A DNA stretch of 64,000 bases from Crocinitomicaceae bacterium (GCA_023262855.1 JALQYQ010000016.1:1-64000), one strand, 5' to 3'; counted from the stretch's first letter, positions 6,868-16,461 are shown. Numbers and translations are program-made. Notes: generated by a model not told the origin, from the letters alone.

Positions 6868-9800
6868 CTAACGGATTAAATGAACAAACCCATGGTATTT
6901 TTTACCGTCTGGTGTATTTACTAAGTACGTATATACTCCATCTGTCAATAATTTACCAGAACTATCTTTTCCATCCCAATCGTTTAAATAATTTTCAGAA
7001 GTAAATACAACATCACCCCATCTATTCAATAGAATTACTTGAGTATTTGGTTTTAAACCTGAAATTTCAAATTGATCATTCACCTTATCGTTATTTGCAG
7101 TCACAACATTCGGGATTCCCAATTCGTCATAGATTATTATTGTTTGAGTCGACGTTCCAATACATCCATTTGCATCTTGTTCAGTCAATGTAACAACATA
7201 CGAACCAGCAACTGTAAATACATGTGTAATATCAGTTGTAGTTAAATTTTGACCTTCAACCGTCCAAACTGTATTTGTCAAACCAACACCTGAAGATGTA
7301 TTTGTGAAAACAACCGTTTCATCAATATTTGGATCACTTGGACTCCAAGTAAAGTCAATTGAAGGTCCAGCCGGAGCCGTTAAAACAGTTGCTGTACTTG
7401 TTGATTGACATCCATTGTTATCAGTCACGGTTAACGCATAAGACCCAGAGGTTAAATTGGTGATATCTAAGGTTGTTTGATTTGTCCCTGTCCAAGCATA
7501 GGTATATGGATTTGCTCCATTTACGGTAATTCCAGTTATTGAACCATTTACTGTACACGTTGGTTGAACAATGATTGCCGTGGATAAATTGATAACTGGC
7601 CCACTTACTTCATTTATTGTAACCGATTGCGTATCGGTACAACCAGCAGCATCTGTAGCAGTTAAAATATATGTTCCACTAGCAACATTTGACAAGTTTG
7701 CTGTTAAGGTAGCTGGTGTCGTATTCCAAGAATACGTATATCCTGGCGTTCCACCATTCACCATAATTCCAGAAATCGATCCATCTGCTTGATTACAATG
7801 TTCATCTGAAACAACCATTGTTGCAACACTGATTGTTGGAGCATTCATCACAGTGATACTGACATTCAAATTATCTGTACAACCTTGATCATCGTTCACC
7901 GTTAAGGTATAAGAACCAGCTGCAAGGTTTGTTAAGTCTAAGGTCGTTGCTGAACTATTTGTCCATGAATAAGTTGGATTGACTCCACCAATAACAGTAA
8001 TTCCAGTGATTGAACCTGTATTTGCAGCACAACCAGTTGGCATTGTCATCATGTTTGATGCATCAATTGAGAGTGGAATTGGTGCTGAAATTGTATATGG
8101 GGCTGAAACAGTTGAACACCCGTTTCCGTCTGTAACCGTTAAAGTATATGTTCCAGCTGCTAAATTAGACGGATTCAAGGATGAACCTCCTCCATTCGAC
8201 CAACTGTAATTTAAGCCTGTTCCTGTTGCTGTAATCCCATTAATTGAACCCAGTGTTCCTGAACATGAAATATTTGTTGCAACTGCATTCGCCTCATTTA
8301 GAGAAGGACCTCCGGCATTCGCTACAGAGAAAGGACCTGCATTCGCAACACAACCATTTCCATCCGTAACAGTTAATGAATAAGACCCTGCAGACAAGTT
8401 CGTTAAATTCAAAGTCGTTTGAGTTGTATTCGTCCAAGCGTATGTAATGGTAGGTGTTCCCCCATTCACGAGCAATCCAGAAATAGCACCATTTGCTTGT
8501 CCACAGTTTTCAGGTGTTAAAACAACCGCTCCAGCATTCACAGTTGGCCCAGCAATCGCTGAAATCACATGTGGACCAGAAGTCGCTGTACATCCATTTG
8601 CATCTGTTACAGTTAGTGTGTATGAACCACCTGCTAAGTTTGAAGCATTCAACGAGGATCCTCCACTTGGGGCCCAAGCATAGGTTAAACTTGTTCCTGA
8701 AGCAGTAATTCCGGTAATTGAACCATTATTGTTACCGCACGTTGCATTTTGCAAAACAACTGCCGTTGCATTAATGCTAGGACCTGCCGTATATCCAACT
8801 GTATAAGGTCCTGCATTAGCAGTACAACCATTTCCATCTGTAACTGTCAACGAATAAGAACCAGCTGCTAAGTTTGTGGCATTCAATGAACTTCCACCAC
8901 CATTTGTCCAAACATAAGATAAACTTGTACCAGAAGCCGTAATTCCAGTAATTGATCCCAATGTACCGTTACACGATTGATTTTGAATAAGCACATTCGT
9001 TGTATTCATTGAAGGGCCACCAACATTAGATATTGTGTACGGTCCTGAATTCGCAGTACAACCATTTCCATCTGTCACGGTTAATGAGTAGCTACCAGCA
9101 GATAAATTACTTATTGACAAGGTAGTTTGAGATGTGTTTGTCCAAGCATAAGTTAACGTTGGAGTTCCACCATTCACAACCAATCCAGAAATTGAACCAT
9201 TACCAAGGCTACAATTTTCATTTACAACTGACACGGCTGCATTATTAATGGTTGGTCCTGCAACAGCAACAATCGAGTGAGGACCTGAAGTTGCTGTACA
9301 TCCATTTCCGTCCGTTACGGTTAATGTATAATTTCCTGCTGCTAAAGAGGATGCATTCAATGCATTTCCACCACTAGGCGACCAAGCATACGACAAACTC
9401 GTTCCTGTTGCTGTGATTCCAGAAATTGCACCGTTATTATTACCACATGTTGCATTTTGAAGAACAACTCCAGTTGCATTAATACTTGGTCCTGTCGTCA
9501 ATCCAATAACATGAGGACCAGAAGTAGCAGTACAGCCATTTCCATCAGTAACAGTTAATGTATAAGAATTAGCAGTTAGTCCCGTTGCATTTAGAGAACT
9601 TCCTCCACTATTCGACCATGAATATGTCAAACCAGTTCCTGTTGCCGTAATCCCTGTTATTGATCCAAGTGTTCCATTACAACTTTGATTCGTAATCACG
9701 ACCCCCGTAGCATTAATAATTGGACCTGAAGTTCCAACTAATGTATGCGGACCAGAAGTTGCTGTACAACCGTTTGCATCCGTAACAGTTAAGGTATAAG

Positions 9801-11901
9801 ACCCTGCAGGAATGTTTGTATAATTCATTCCTGGAGTTGTTGTTCCGTTCCAACTATACGTATAGGATGGTGTTCCTCCACTTACTGTTAAACCCGTTAT
9901 TGAACCAGCATTCGAACAAGTTGGATTTGTTAATACAGCCGTACCAGCGATGTTTGGTTTCGGATTTACCGTTACAATCACAGGAACTCTGAATGAGCCT
10001 GGGCATACCCCAACATAATAAGTTGTAGTTGTTGTAGGCGCTGGTGAAGGAGTAAATGATGTTCCTGTTCCAACAGCTGTACCGCCGAATTGTGTTGTAT
10101 ACCAAGATAATGTACCTGGTAATGTTCCAGTAGTTGATGCTGTTAAAGTCACTGGTGAACCAGAACAAATTGTTTGATTCGATGCAGTAATATTATAAGT
10201 AGTAACGATGTTTCCTGCAACCCCTGAAGCACCATTTGTAGCACCATTTGCCACAAATTCCGTCACATGGGCAGAATTTGAAGTTCCGTTGCTTCCTCCA
10301 GTAACTGTTTGAACTGGTGATCCTGAAACGAACGCAATTCCACCTCCAGCTCCACCTCCACCAGGTCCACTGGCTTCTGATGGAATAGAAGCACTGTAAA
10401 GTGATAAATTGTGATTTCCTCCAGCTCCACCATTGGCATTCATGGTAATTGTTGCAGGTAGTGGATTGCTATTTTTCACAATGATCATTCCTCCGGCTCC
10501 ACCGCCACCTGCTCCGTCGTTCCCTTTTTTGTTAGCACTTGATGGAAACAAATTGGGAAGCTGACCTGTAGGATTTGTATTTAAACCAACAGAACCATTC
10601 GATTCTAAAGTTCCAGTTCCAGTTATTGTTCCATACGCTTGAATGAACACAATTCCTCCTCCAGTGCCACCGGATCCACCTTGACCACTATCTTGATCTC
10701 CAGCGCCTCCGCCTCCACCCATGAACATGCGTGTGGCATCAAATGTCAATGGATGACCTCCAAGTCCACCGTTTTCTTTTCGGGCATCAGTCAAAGTTCC
10801 GCACCAAGCAGAATTATTCGGTCCAACTGTTAATGCATTCTGATCAGATGCCGACAATGAATATCCTCCCCTTCCACCACCGGGACTTGAAGACGTTGCA
10901 AATCCAGCTAATTCAATGTTCCAATAACCAGCTGCATAGGTAGACGAAGGCACACCTTTTCCTGTGTACGTTCCAGCAGCCCCAATGTTTGCACCACCGC
11001 CACCGCCGGCATTTTGGTAACCGCCACCGCCACCACCATTTGCTGGTGCACCAGTCGCGTAATTAGAATATTGGGCAATGTATTCTGCTTCATATCCTCC
11101 AATACCTTCACCTTTTCTACCTCCTTCATCATCAATAGCAGAACCAATTTGTGTCCCACCATTTCCTGCACCATTCGTGTGTGGAGTACAACTACCAGCT
11201 AAACCAACTTGCGTTGAAGGTGTCGAAAGACTACTAGTCGTCATTCCACCTCTAAAACCTTTTCCTGAAGCAGTAATTTTACTTGTTGCCGTCATGGTTA
11301 AAGTCCCATTTACCTCAATAGCAACAACTCCACCAGTTGTACCATTCCATGCAGTTGGAACGATTGTAGCTGCAGCATTTAATGTAAGATTATTATATCT
11401 TGGAACGCGAATAACTTGAACATGTCCTGAACTTGTATAACTATTTTGAAGTCCGCAACTTAGATTTATGGTATTTGTACCACTCACACTCAACACCTCA
11501 ACTTGCTCATATTTTCCGCAATTGTTATAGGATAAAATCTTACCCCATTCGGCCACTTTTGCATTTGATTGAGTCCATGTGTTATCCCACACATAGGCAG
11601 CAGGACGTGTAAAAGTTGTATTGGTGAGATCAATATCCATCGAAGCTCCTTGCATCTGAACAATCAGTATTAAATCTCCAGCTGCTAAATTTCCTGTAAA
11701 ATGAGCTCCTGAAAGCGTGTTGCTGGCAACAGTTATTGAAGTGGCATTTGCCGCCGCATTTGCTGTTAATGAAGTATATGTATTTACAATATCATTCGAT
11801 ATCGTGACTGTATAATTAAGATCCTTGCCGCGCTGAGCTACAGCGAAAATTGGAGAGATAGCAAGAAAACCTAGCAATAGTCGAGCTAGTTTAAAGTTCA
11901 T
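6868..11901 (-). CDS. Giant T9SS-secreted adhesin with 11 SprB-like repeats and type B (CHU_C) sorting tail
   Basis: A 1677-residue surface protein. Signal peptide: MNFKLARLLLGFLAISPIFA. An N-terminal beta-rich domain (about 25-230, with VVAIEVNGTLTM) is followed by a Gly-rich stretch (about 230-560, many GGGGG runs) and an Ig-like segment starting NQTICSGSPVTLTAS. Eleven SprB-like repeats follow (about 650-1510), each with C...GSITGI, a YAW/YSW strand and AGSYTLTVTDGNGCTA. A PKD-like domain comes next (about 1510-1585), then a gliding-motility-associated C-terminal domain (about 1590-1677: NVVTANNDKVNDQFEI, LNRWGDVVF, DGKDSSGKLLTDGVYTY), which is a T9SS type B tail. SprB of Flavobacterium is the mobile gliding adhesin; this relative is probably an attachment or motility adhesin. 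The start is the ATG at 11901. Confidence 0.92.
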   Translation of the reverse strand: MNFKLARLLLGFLAISPIFAVAQRGKDLNYTVTISNDIVNTYTSLTANAAANATSITVASNTLSGAHFTGNLAAGDLILIVQMQGASMDIDLTNTTFTRPAAYVWDNTWTQSNAKVAEWGKILSYNNCGKYEQVEVLSVSGTNTINLSCGLQNSYTSSGHVQVIRVPRYNNLTLNAAATIVPTAWNGTTGGVVAIEVNGTLTMTATSKITASGKGFRGGMTTSSLSTPSTQVGLAGSCTPHTNGAGNGGTQIGSAIDDEGGRKGEGIGGYEAEYIAQYSNYATGAPANGGGGGGYQNAGGGGGANIGAAGTYTGKGVPSSTYAAGYWNIELAGFATSSSPGGGRGGYSLSASDQNALTVGPNNSAWCGTLTDARKENGGLGGHPLTFDATRMFMGGGGGAGDQDSGQGGSGGTGGGIVFIQAYGTITGTGTLESNGSVGLNTNPTGQLPNLFPSSANKKGNDGAGGGGAGGMIIVKNSNPLPATITMNANGGAGGNHNLSLYSASIPSEASGPGGGGAGGGIAFVSGSPVQTVTGGSNGTSNSAHVTEFVANGATNGASGVAGNIVTTYNITASNQTICSGSPVTLTASTTGTLPGTLSWYTTQFGGTAVGTGTSFTPSPAPTTTTTYYVGVCPGSFRVPVIVTVNPKPNIAGTAVLTNPTCSNAGSITGLTVSGGTPSYTYSWNGTTTPGMNYTNIPAGSYTLTVTDANGCTATSGPHTLVGTSGPIINATGVVITNQSCNGTLGSITGITATGTGLTYSWSNSGGSSLNATGLTANSYTLTVTDGNGCTATSGPHVIGLTTGPSINATGVVLQNATCGNNNGAISGITATGTSLSYAWSPSGGNALNASSLAAGNYTLTVTDGNGCTATSGPHSIVAVAGPTINNAAVSVVNENCSLGNGSISGLVVNGGTPTLTYAWTNTSQTTLSISNLSAGSYSLTVTDGNGCTANSGPYTISNVGGPSMNTTNVLIQNQSCNGTLGSITGITASGTSLSYVWTNGGGSSLNATNLAAGSYSLTVTDGNGCTANAGPYTVGYTAGPSINATAVVLQNATCGNNNGSITGITASGTSLTYAWAPSGGSSLNASNLAGGSYTLTVTDANGCTATSGPHVISAIAGPTVNAGAVVLTPENCGQANGAISGLLVNGGTPTITYAWTNTTQTTLNLTNLSAGSYSLTVTDGNGCVANAGPFSVANAGGPSLNEANAVATNISCSGTLGSINGITATGTGLNYSWSNGGGSSLNPSNLAAGTYTLTVTDGNGCSTVSAPYTISAPIPLSIDASNMMTMPTGCAANTGSITGITVIGGVNPTYSWTNSSATTLDLTNLAAGSYTLTVNDDQGCTDNLNVSITVMNAPTISVATMVVSDEHCNQADGSISGIMVNGGTPGYTYSWNTTPATLTANLSNVASGTYILTATDAAGCTDTQSVTINEVSGPVINLSTAIIVQPTCTVNGSITGITVNGANPYTYAWTGTNQTTLDITNLTSGSYALTVTDNNGCQSTSTATVLTAPAGPSIDFTWSPSDPNIDETVVFTNTSSGVGLTNTVWTVEGQNLTTTDITHVFTVAGSYVVTLTEQDANGCIGTSTQTIIIYDELGIPNVVTANNDKVNDQFEISGLKPNTQVILLNRWGDVVFTSENYLNDWDGKDSSGKLLTDGVYTYLVNTPDGKKYHGFVHLIR
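7540..9903 (-). repeat. SprB-like repeat array with a 708-bp three-unit super-repeat
   Basis: Eleven homologous units lie head to tail within the adhesin gene. The codon for the Gly-Ser/Ala of each C...GS(I)xG motif falls at 9901, 9661, 9427, 9193, 8953, 8719, 8485, 8245, 8011, 7777 and 7540. Spacings cycle 240-234-234, so equivalent units recur every 708 bp (236 residues) throughout, except the last step. The motif words cycle too: SCNGTLGS, TCGNNNG, ENC. Confidence 0.9.
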
Positions 11902-11958
11902 AGTTTTATCGTTTCACAGTTCTAGTTAGAGACGAAAATAAGCATAAAAAGGTTGGGT

Positions 11959-12450
11959 TTACTTAAATTTTATTACAATTTCATCAACGATTCTTGCAAC
12001 GGCTGGACAAATTTCTGTGTTTTTTTCTGTGAGGTGTAAAATTTGAAACATATTTTTCCGATCCGTATGTGGGTATTCTCTACATGCCAAAGGACGGTAT
12101 TCATAAATATCACACTTATTATCAGCCCCTAAAAATGCGCAAGGAGATTGTTGCAACACGTAATCTCCTTCCTCATCCATTTTGAGATATTGTTGGATAA
12201 ACTGTTGCTCTTTTAACCTTAAGTACTTTGCAATTCGCTTAATATCAACATCTCTGAAAATTGGACTAGTTGTTTTACAACAATTTGCACAGGCAAGACA
12301 ATCAATTTTCTGAAAGGTTTTTGTATGACTCGCATGAAAGGAAGCGTCCAATTCTTTCGGTTTCTTTTGTTTTAGTTTTTGAAACGTCTTTTTTATCTGA
12401 TCTTTCTCAGTTAACGATTTTTCAATGGATTGTTTATATTCTGCTTTCAA
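11959..12450 (-). CDS. YkgJ family cysteine-cluster protein
   Basis: A 163-residue cytosolic protein with the Cys pattern of the YkgJ/FliB-like family: C51LACANCC58, then Cys104 (SPCAFL), Cys113 (NKCDIYEYRP), Cys123 (LACREYP) and Cys148 (EICPA). Such clusters probably bind zinc or an Fe-S cluster; no reaction is established for the family. The first 45 residues are a Lys/Glu-rich helix. It lies 57 nt upstream of the giant adhesin gene on the same strand, and it diverges from the flavoprotein gene across 67 nt that must hold promoters for both directions. Function unknown. Confidence 0.85.
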   Translation of the reverse strand: MKAEYKQSIEKSLTEKDQIKKTFQKLKQKKPKELDASFHASHTKTFQKIDCLACANCCKTTSPIFRDVDIKRIAKYLRLKEQQFIQQYLKMDEEGDYVLQQSPCAFLGADNKCDIYEYRPLACREYPHTDRKNMFQILHLTEKNTEICPAVARIVDEIVIKFK

Positions 12451-12517
12451 CTTAATGGGATTATTGCATTGCGGATTCGCTTATATTTCTAAATTTACTT
12501 GCGAATTTAATGAAAAC

Positions 12518-14008
12518 ATGGACAAATTTGACCTAATAGTAATTGGAGGTGGGCCTGCTGGATATGCAGCGGCAATGAGAGCAATCGATTTTGGGAAACG
12601 CGTTTGTTTAATCGAAAAAGATAAAGTAGGTGGAGCTGGTGTATACAATGGTGCGCTTTCATCAAAAACACTATGGGAAATTGCCAACAAGGTCTCAAGC
12701 ATTAATGATACGATTGTTTCAAACGGAAGAACTCCCTATGAAATCTCATGGAATGAGGTCAAAAAAACACTTGCCGAAGCTATTTTTGAACGCAAATTTC
12801 AGTACTCATGTCACATCAAATTACTTCAAACCGAGACGATGCAAAAATTGTTGCATTACGAACGAGGGATTGGGAGTTTGATCAACAATCATGAAGTAAA
12901 TATTCATCATGAAGGTGAAGACAAAACAATTTGGGGTGAAAACATCATTTTGGCAGCTGGAAGTCGACCTAGAAAAGTTGGAAATATACAAGTTGATGAA
13001 AAGACAATTCTAACAAGTGATGGCATTGATTCGATTGAAGATTATCCAAAAAGTTTAGTAATCGTTGGTGCGGGAGTTATTGGTTGTGAATATGCTACTA
13101 TTTTCTCAAATTTTGGAAAAACAAAGGTGTATATAATCGATCGACAAGAACGAATTTTACCCTTTGAAGATGAGGATATTTCAAAACTTGTTGCTGGTAA
13201 TTTAATCAACAAAGGAGTGGTAATTCATTCAAATGCGACGCTTGAACGCATGGAAACGATCGACGGAGAGGTTGAGTATGAGTTATCCTATCCTGATGGT
13301 AGCCGTGAAGTTATCCGTGTCGAAAAAGCACTTTTATCAATCGGTCGCGTTCCAAATATTGAAAACCTCGGACTAGAAAATGCTGGCGTACAAATGTCGG
13401 CTCGTGGTGTCCACATCGGTGATGATGATACTCGAACAAATATTCCAAACATTTATGCGGTTGGAGATGTGTCTGGGCGAATTGCCTTGGTAAATATGGG
13501 AGAAATTGAAGCGCGTCATGCTGTCGAAAAAATGTTTGGTGGAAAAACTGAACGTTTGAGTTACGATAATATTTGTACCATAATGTTCTTGCATCCAGAA
13601 GTTGCTGCTGTGGGTTTAAACGAACAACAATGTGCGGCTCAACATATCCCTGTTAAAGTTGTAAAGGTTGATTTTTCGGTGATGACTCGCGCTATTGCAA
13701 TGCGCAAAACTCAAGGATTCTTTAAAATTATTGTAACCAACGACAGTGAAATGCGCATTTTAGGGATGCGTGCGGTTGGAGAACATGCATCAACAGCCAT
13801 TCAAGCAGTTGGTTTACTGATTAAATTGAATATGCCTATTGAAGTTTTATCGGAGTTGATTCACCCGCATCCTTCCATCGTTGAAGGTATTCAGGAATGT
13901 GTTCGTATGTTATTGAATAAATCCATTTTTAAATCTTCAGTTTTCAAAGATAAATTAGCATGTTATTCACTCGTTGAGGGTGTTAAAACACCGTTGGAAC
14001 GACTCTAA
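12518..14008 (+). CDS. FAD/NAD(P)-dependent pyridine nucleotide oxidoreductase lacking the redox disulfide
   Basis: A 496-residue flavoprotein of the dihydrolipoamide dehydrogenase/SthA superfamily. FAD-binding GGGPAGYAAA (about 10-19), NAD-binding IVGAGVIGCEYA, the second FAD motif IYAVGDVSG and the dimer-domain dyad HPHPSIVEG (His451, Glu456) are all present. Where disulfide enzymes have CxxxxC before SK, this protein has GGAGVYNGALSSK (38-50), without either cysteine. It therefore cannot be a classical lipoamide or glutathione reductase; a transhydrogenase- or diaphorase-like role (compare SthA, which lacks one Cys) is inference. I start it at the ATG at 12518 because GGGPAG must lie near the N-terminus. 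A possible -33/-7 pair (TTG 12469-12471, TAAATTTA 12490-12497) precedes it. Confidence 0.85.
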   Translation: MDKFDLIVIGGGPAGYAAAMRAIDFGKRVCLIEKDKVGGAGVYNGALSSKTLWEIANKVSSINDTIVSNGRTPYEISWNEVKKTLAEAIFERKFQYSCHIKLLQTETMQKLLHYERGIGSLINNHEVNIHHEGEDKTIWGENIILAAGSRPRKVGNIQVDEKTILTSDGIDSIEDYPKSLVIVGAGVIGCEYATIFSNFGKTKVYIIDRQERILPFEDEDISKLVAGNLINKGVVIHSNATLERMETIDGEVEYELSYPDGSREVIRVEKALLSIGRVPNIENLGLENAGVQMSARGVHIGDDDTRTNIPNIYAVGDVSGRIALVNMGEIEARHAVEKMFGGKTERLSYDNICTIMFLHPEVAAVGLNEQQCAAQHIPVKVVKVDFSVMTRAIAMRKTQGFFKIIVTNDSEMRILGMRAVGEHASTAIQAVGLLIKLNMPIEVLSELIHPHPSIVEGIQECVRMLLNKSIFKSSVFKDKLACYSLVEGVKTPLERL

Positions 14009-14031
14009 TTATTTACTTTAAGCATAAAATA

Positions 14032-14063
14032 AAAAAGGGGAACTTCGTGAAGTTCCCCTTTTT
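14032..14063. terminator. Bidirectional intrinsic terminator
   Basis: A 14-bp perfect stem (14032-14045 with 14050-14063) has a 4-nt loop, with A-run and T-run flanks. It lies between two convergent genes and can stop both transcripts. Confidence 0.9.
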
Positions 14064-14085
14064 GTTTCATATGTTTTTTTTAAGT

Positions 14086-14778
14086 TTAAATGACTTCCAA
14101 TACAATTAGTAAAGCGTAAATCACTGAAACTAGTGCGCAAATCCATGCCAAACCATGTAACAACCAAAAACCTATTCCCCAACCAACTAATGCCAAAATT
14201 AAATCTATCCAAAAACGCTGAGTAGCACCTTCGTATAAATAAACAGCAAGTGGCGGAAGAATCAAAGCAAGAATTACAAGTAAAATCAGTTCAACATCAC
14301 CAGCAGGGGCTTTTTGCATTTTTTTACGCAAGTTTACTTTTTTGGAATGTTGGTTTACTTCTCTTTGTGATTCAATGTTAGATGATTGTTTAGTTTCAAC
14401 AGCTGAAATTGTTTTTGTTTTGCTATTGTTTTCTGAAGCAACACCGTCTGAAAGCACAGTCATTTCTTCATTCACATCTTCAGCTTGTACAGATTCTTCA
14501 GCAAAAATCGTTTCCAATTCGCTGGTCGTTTCTGAGGACGCAGTTGTAGAACTAACATATTTTTTAGAATTACGCTCTTCTCCTTTGAAGATATCTAATT
14601 CTTTTTCTTCATTTTTTGCAGAAGTCCCTTTCAAATTTCCATTTCCTTTGAAATAAACCCCATTTGTGTATTTTCTTTTTTGAAGAAATCCTCCTCCTGT
14701 CACTTCATTTGAACTTGCACAAGAACCTAAAATCAAGGTTGCAATGAGCGACACGCTAAGCATTAATTTAATTTTCAT
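14086..14778 (-). CDS. Lipoprotein with C-terminal Pmp3/YqaE membrane domain
   Basis: A 230-residue protein that fuses a lipoprotein signal (lipobox LGSCASS, Cys20), a low-complexity Ser/Glu/Lys-rich linker (about 25-160) and a C-terminal Pmp3/YqaE domain with two membrane helices (LILPPLAVYLYEGATQRFW, then LILALVGWGIGFWLLHGLAW; about 165-230). Pmp3/YqaE proteins are tiny stress-related membrane peptides that influence membrane potential in yeast and plants; their bacterial role is unclear. The fused lipoprotein form occurs in Bacteroidota. It lies 26 nt downstream of folD on the other side of... its own start, so it is read before nothing else: the terminator at 14032 follows it. Confidence 0.8.
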   Translation of the reverse strand: MKIKLMLSVSLIATLILGSCASSNEVTGGGFLQKRKYTNGVYFKGNGNLKGTSAKNEEKELDIFKGEERNSKKYVSSTTASSETTSELETIFAEESVQAEDVNEEMTVLSDGVASENNSKTKTISAVETKQSSNIESQREVNQHSKKVNLRKKMQKAPAGDVELILLVILALILPPLAVYLYEGATQRFWIDLILALVGWGIGFWLLHGLAWICALVSVIYALLIVLEVI

Positions 14779-14804
14779 ATCAATTATTGTTAAGTGGTTA
14801 CTTT

Positions 14805-15683
14805 TTATTTTCCTTTCAGCTCCATTGCTTTCAAGGTGTTAATCATTAAAGAGGCAATTGTCATTGGTCCAACTCCTCCTGGTACCGGTGTAATGTAAGA
14901 ACATTTTTCGGCAACTTCATCAAACTTCACATCACCTTTCAATCGCCATCCTCGGGCTCTTGTTTTATCTTCAACACGCGTTGTACCAACATCGATAATC
15001 ACAGCTCCTTCTTTTACCATTTCTGCTGTCACAAAATCTGGTTGACCAATTGCAGCAATTAATATATCTGCTGTTTGACAAATTTCTTTCAAATTTTGAG
15101 TTCGACTATGTGCAAGTGTTACCGTACAATTTCCAGGGTTTGAATTTCGGCCTAACATGATGCTCAATGGAGTGCCTACAATGTTACTACGACCAATAAT
15201 CACACATTTTTTTCCTTCGGTGTCGATGTTGTTGCGTTTCAAGAGCTCAACAATTCCCGCTGGAGTCGCTGGTAGGAACCCAGGTAAGTTCAACACCATA
15301 TTTCCCAAATTCACAGGATGGAATCCATCTACATCTTTCTTTGGGTCAATTGCTTGTGTGATTTTTAATTCATCGATATGTGCTGGTAAGGGCAACTGAA
15401 CAATAAATCCATCGATACTTTTATCTTCATTCAACGATTTTACTTTGGCCAAAAGAATTTCTTCAGGAACAGAATCATCGTAGCGAATCAAGGTACTTTC
15501 AAAACCAATTTGATCGCAGGCTTTTACTTTTGCTCCAACATATGTCAATGATCCTCCATCATTCCCTACCAAAATAGCAGCTAGATGTGGAATTTTTTTA
15601 CCCGCTTTCTTGCGCTCTTGTACCGCTTCAGCCAATTCTTTACGAATTTGCTCTGCTGTTTCTCTACCATCTAATAACTGCAT
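14805..15683 (-). CDS. folD: Bifunctional methylenetetrahydrofolate dehydrogenase / cyclohydrolase (FolD)
   Basis: A 292-residue cytosolic enzyme that interconverts 5,10-methylene-, methenyl- and 10-formyl-tetrahydrofolate, supplying one-carbon units. Family motifs are clear: the catalytic Lys region [27 protein letters not shown], the nucleotide-binding [13 protein letters not shown] and the C-terminal [15 protein letters not shown]. The open frame extends 11 codons upstream to a TTG, but a perfect -7 box (15699-15706) lies inside that extension. The ATG at 15683 ([14 protein letters not shown]) is therefore the start, about 10 nt behind the predicted transcription start. It is followed by the Pmp3-domain gene after 26 nt. 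Confidence 0.95.
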   Translation of the reverse strand: MQLLDGRETAEQIRKELAEAVQERKKAGKKIPHLAAILVGNDGGSLTYVGAKVKACDQIGFESTLIRYDDSVPEEILLAKVKSLNEDKSIDGFIVQLPLPAHIDELKITQAIDPKKDVDGFHPVNLGNMVLNLPGFLPATPAGIVELLKRNNIDTEGKKCVIIGRSNIVGTPLSIMLGRNSNPGNCTVTLAHSRTQNLKEICQTADILIAAIGQPDFVTAEMVKEGAVIIDVGTTRVEDKTRARGWRLKGDVKFDEVAEKCSYITPVPGGVGPMTIASLMINTLKAMELKGK

Positions 15684-15698
15684 CCTTGATTTTTTCTG

Positions 15699-15706
15699 CA
15701 AAGATA
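15699..15706 (-). promoter_or_regulatory. -7 promoter box of folD
   Basis: The minus strand reads TATCTTTG, an exact TAnnTTTG match, 15 nt before the ATG at 15683. It decides between the ATG and an upstream TTG start. Confidence 0.6.
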
Positions 15707-15776
15707 CATTGTGCAAGATGATTTAAAAAGTAACTTTTGAAAAAATAATTAACTTTAAACCATATTAATTGACATT

Positions 15777-16403
15777 ATGAAAAAGTACTTAGTTTTCGCA
15801 CTTATAAGCTTCAATTTTTCGCTCTTTTCACAAACAAAAACAATCGAAGGTTACGAACTTGGTATTGATGGGTTCGTTTCTGCCTCCAATCAAGGAGGAG
15901 CTTTTGGTTTAGGTCCAAAATTTGGTTTTCGTTTGAATGACAATTTAATTCTAGGTCCATCTTTTCGTTGGCAGCGTACTTGGAGTAGTTATTACTCACA
16001 AACTTATCATTACTCCATTTGGGGCGGTGGAGTATTCTTACATGCACGTTATAAAAATGTTCTATTTGGCGGATTCGAAGTTGAAATGTTAAAAAGTCCT
16101 GTGAGCTATACGGTCGTTTCACCTAAAACAAATTGGATTCCAACAGTGTTCCTATGTGGAGGATTCTCGAAAGAATGGAATCACATCGTGCGTTTAAATG
16201 CTGGTTTGTATTACGATGTTGTAAACAATGCTAATAGTCCATTCAGAACGGCATATTTCATGACAGTGAAAAATCCTCAAACTGGACAAATTCAAAAGTA
16301 CATTCCATTAATTTACCGCATTTCCTTCTTTTTCCCTTTGGATAGACCTGATAAAGACAAGGGTAATCCAATCGAAGAAATTGAACCTGAAGAAGAGTAT
16401 TAA
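15777..16403 (+). CDS. Exported protein, probable outer-membrane beta-barrel
   Basis: A 208-residue protein with a signal peptide (MKKYLVFALISFNFSLFSQ). The mature part alternates aromatic and Gly-rich strands (AFGLGPKFGFRLNDNLILG, YYSQTYHYSIWGGGVFLHA, IVRLNAGLYYDVV), as in small outer-membrane beta-barrels, and ends in an acidic tail (EEIEPEEEY) that is unusual for a barrel end. No family is recognised. It is divergent from folD. The terminator for the opposite-strand FKBP operon begins right at its stop codon. Confidence 0.7.
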   Translation: MKKYLVFALISFNFSLFSQTKTIEGYELGIDGFVSASNQGGAFGLGPKFGFRLNDNLILGPSFRWQRTWSSYYSQTYHYSIWGGGVFLHARYKNVLFGGFEVEMLKSPVSYTVVSPKTNWIPTVFLCGGFSKEWNHIVRLNAGLYYDVVNNANSPFRTAYFMTVKNPQTGQIQKYIPLIYRISFFFPLDRPDKDKGNPIEEIEPEEEY

Positions 16404-16439
16404 AAAAAATCGCCATCTCGAAAATCCGAAATGGCGATT
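16402..16439 (-). terminator. Intrinsic terminator of the FKBP operon
   Basis: AATCGCCAT (16408-16416) pairs with ATGGCGATT (16431-16439), with an inner TCG/CGA pairing. On the minus strand a run of eight T follows (16402-16409). It overlaps the stop codon of the plus-strand gene. Confidence 0.8.
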
Positions 16440-16461
16440 CTGATAAATTCCTACTATTTGA

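Noticed and set aside
7540-9903. Regular repeats that could be mistaken for a CRISPR array
   Set aside because: The repeats are coding, 234-240 bp long, in one open frame of an adhesin, without spacers or cas genes.
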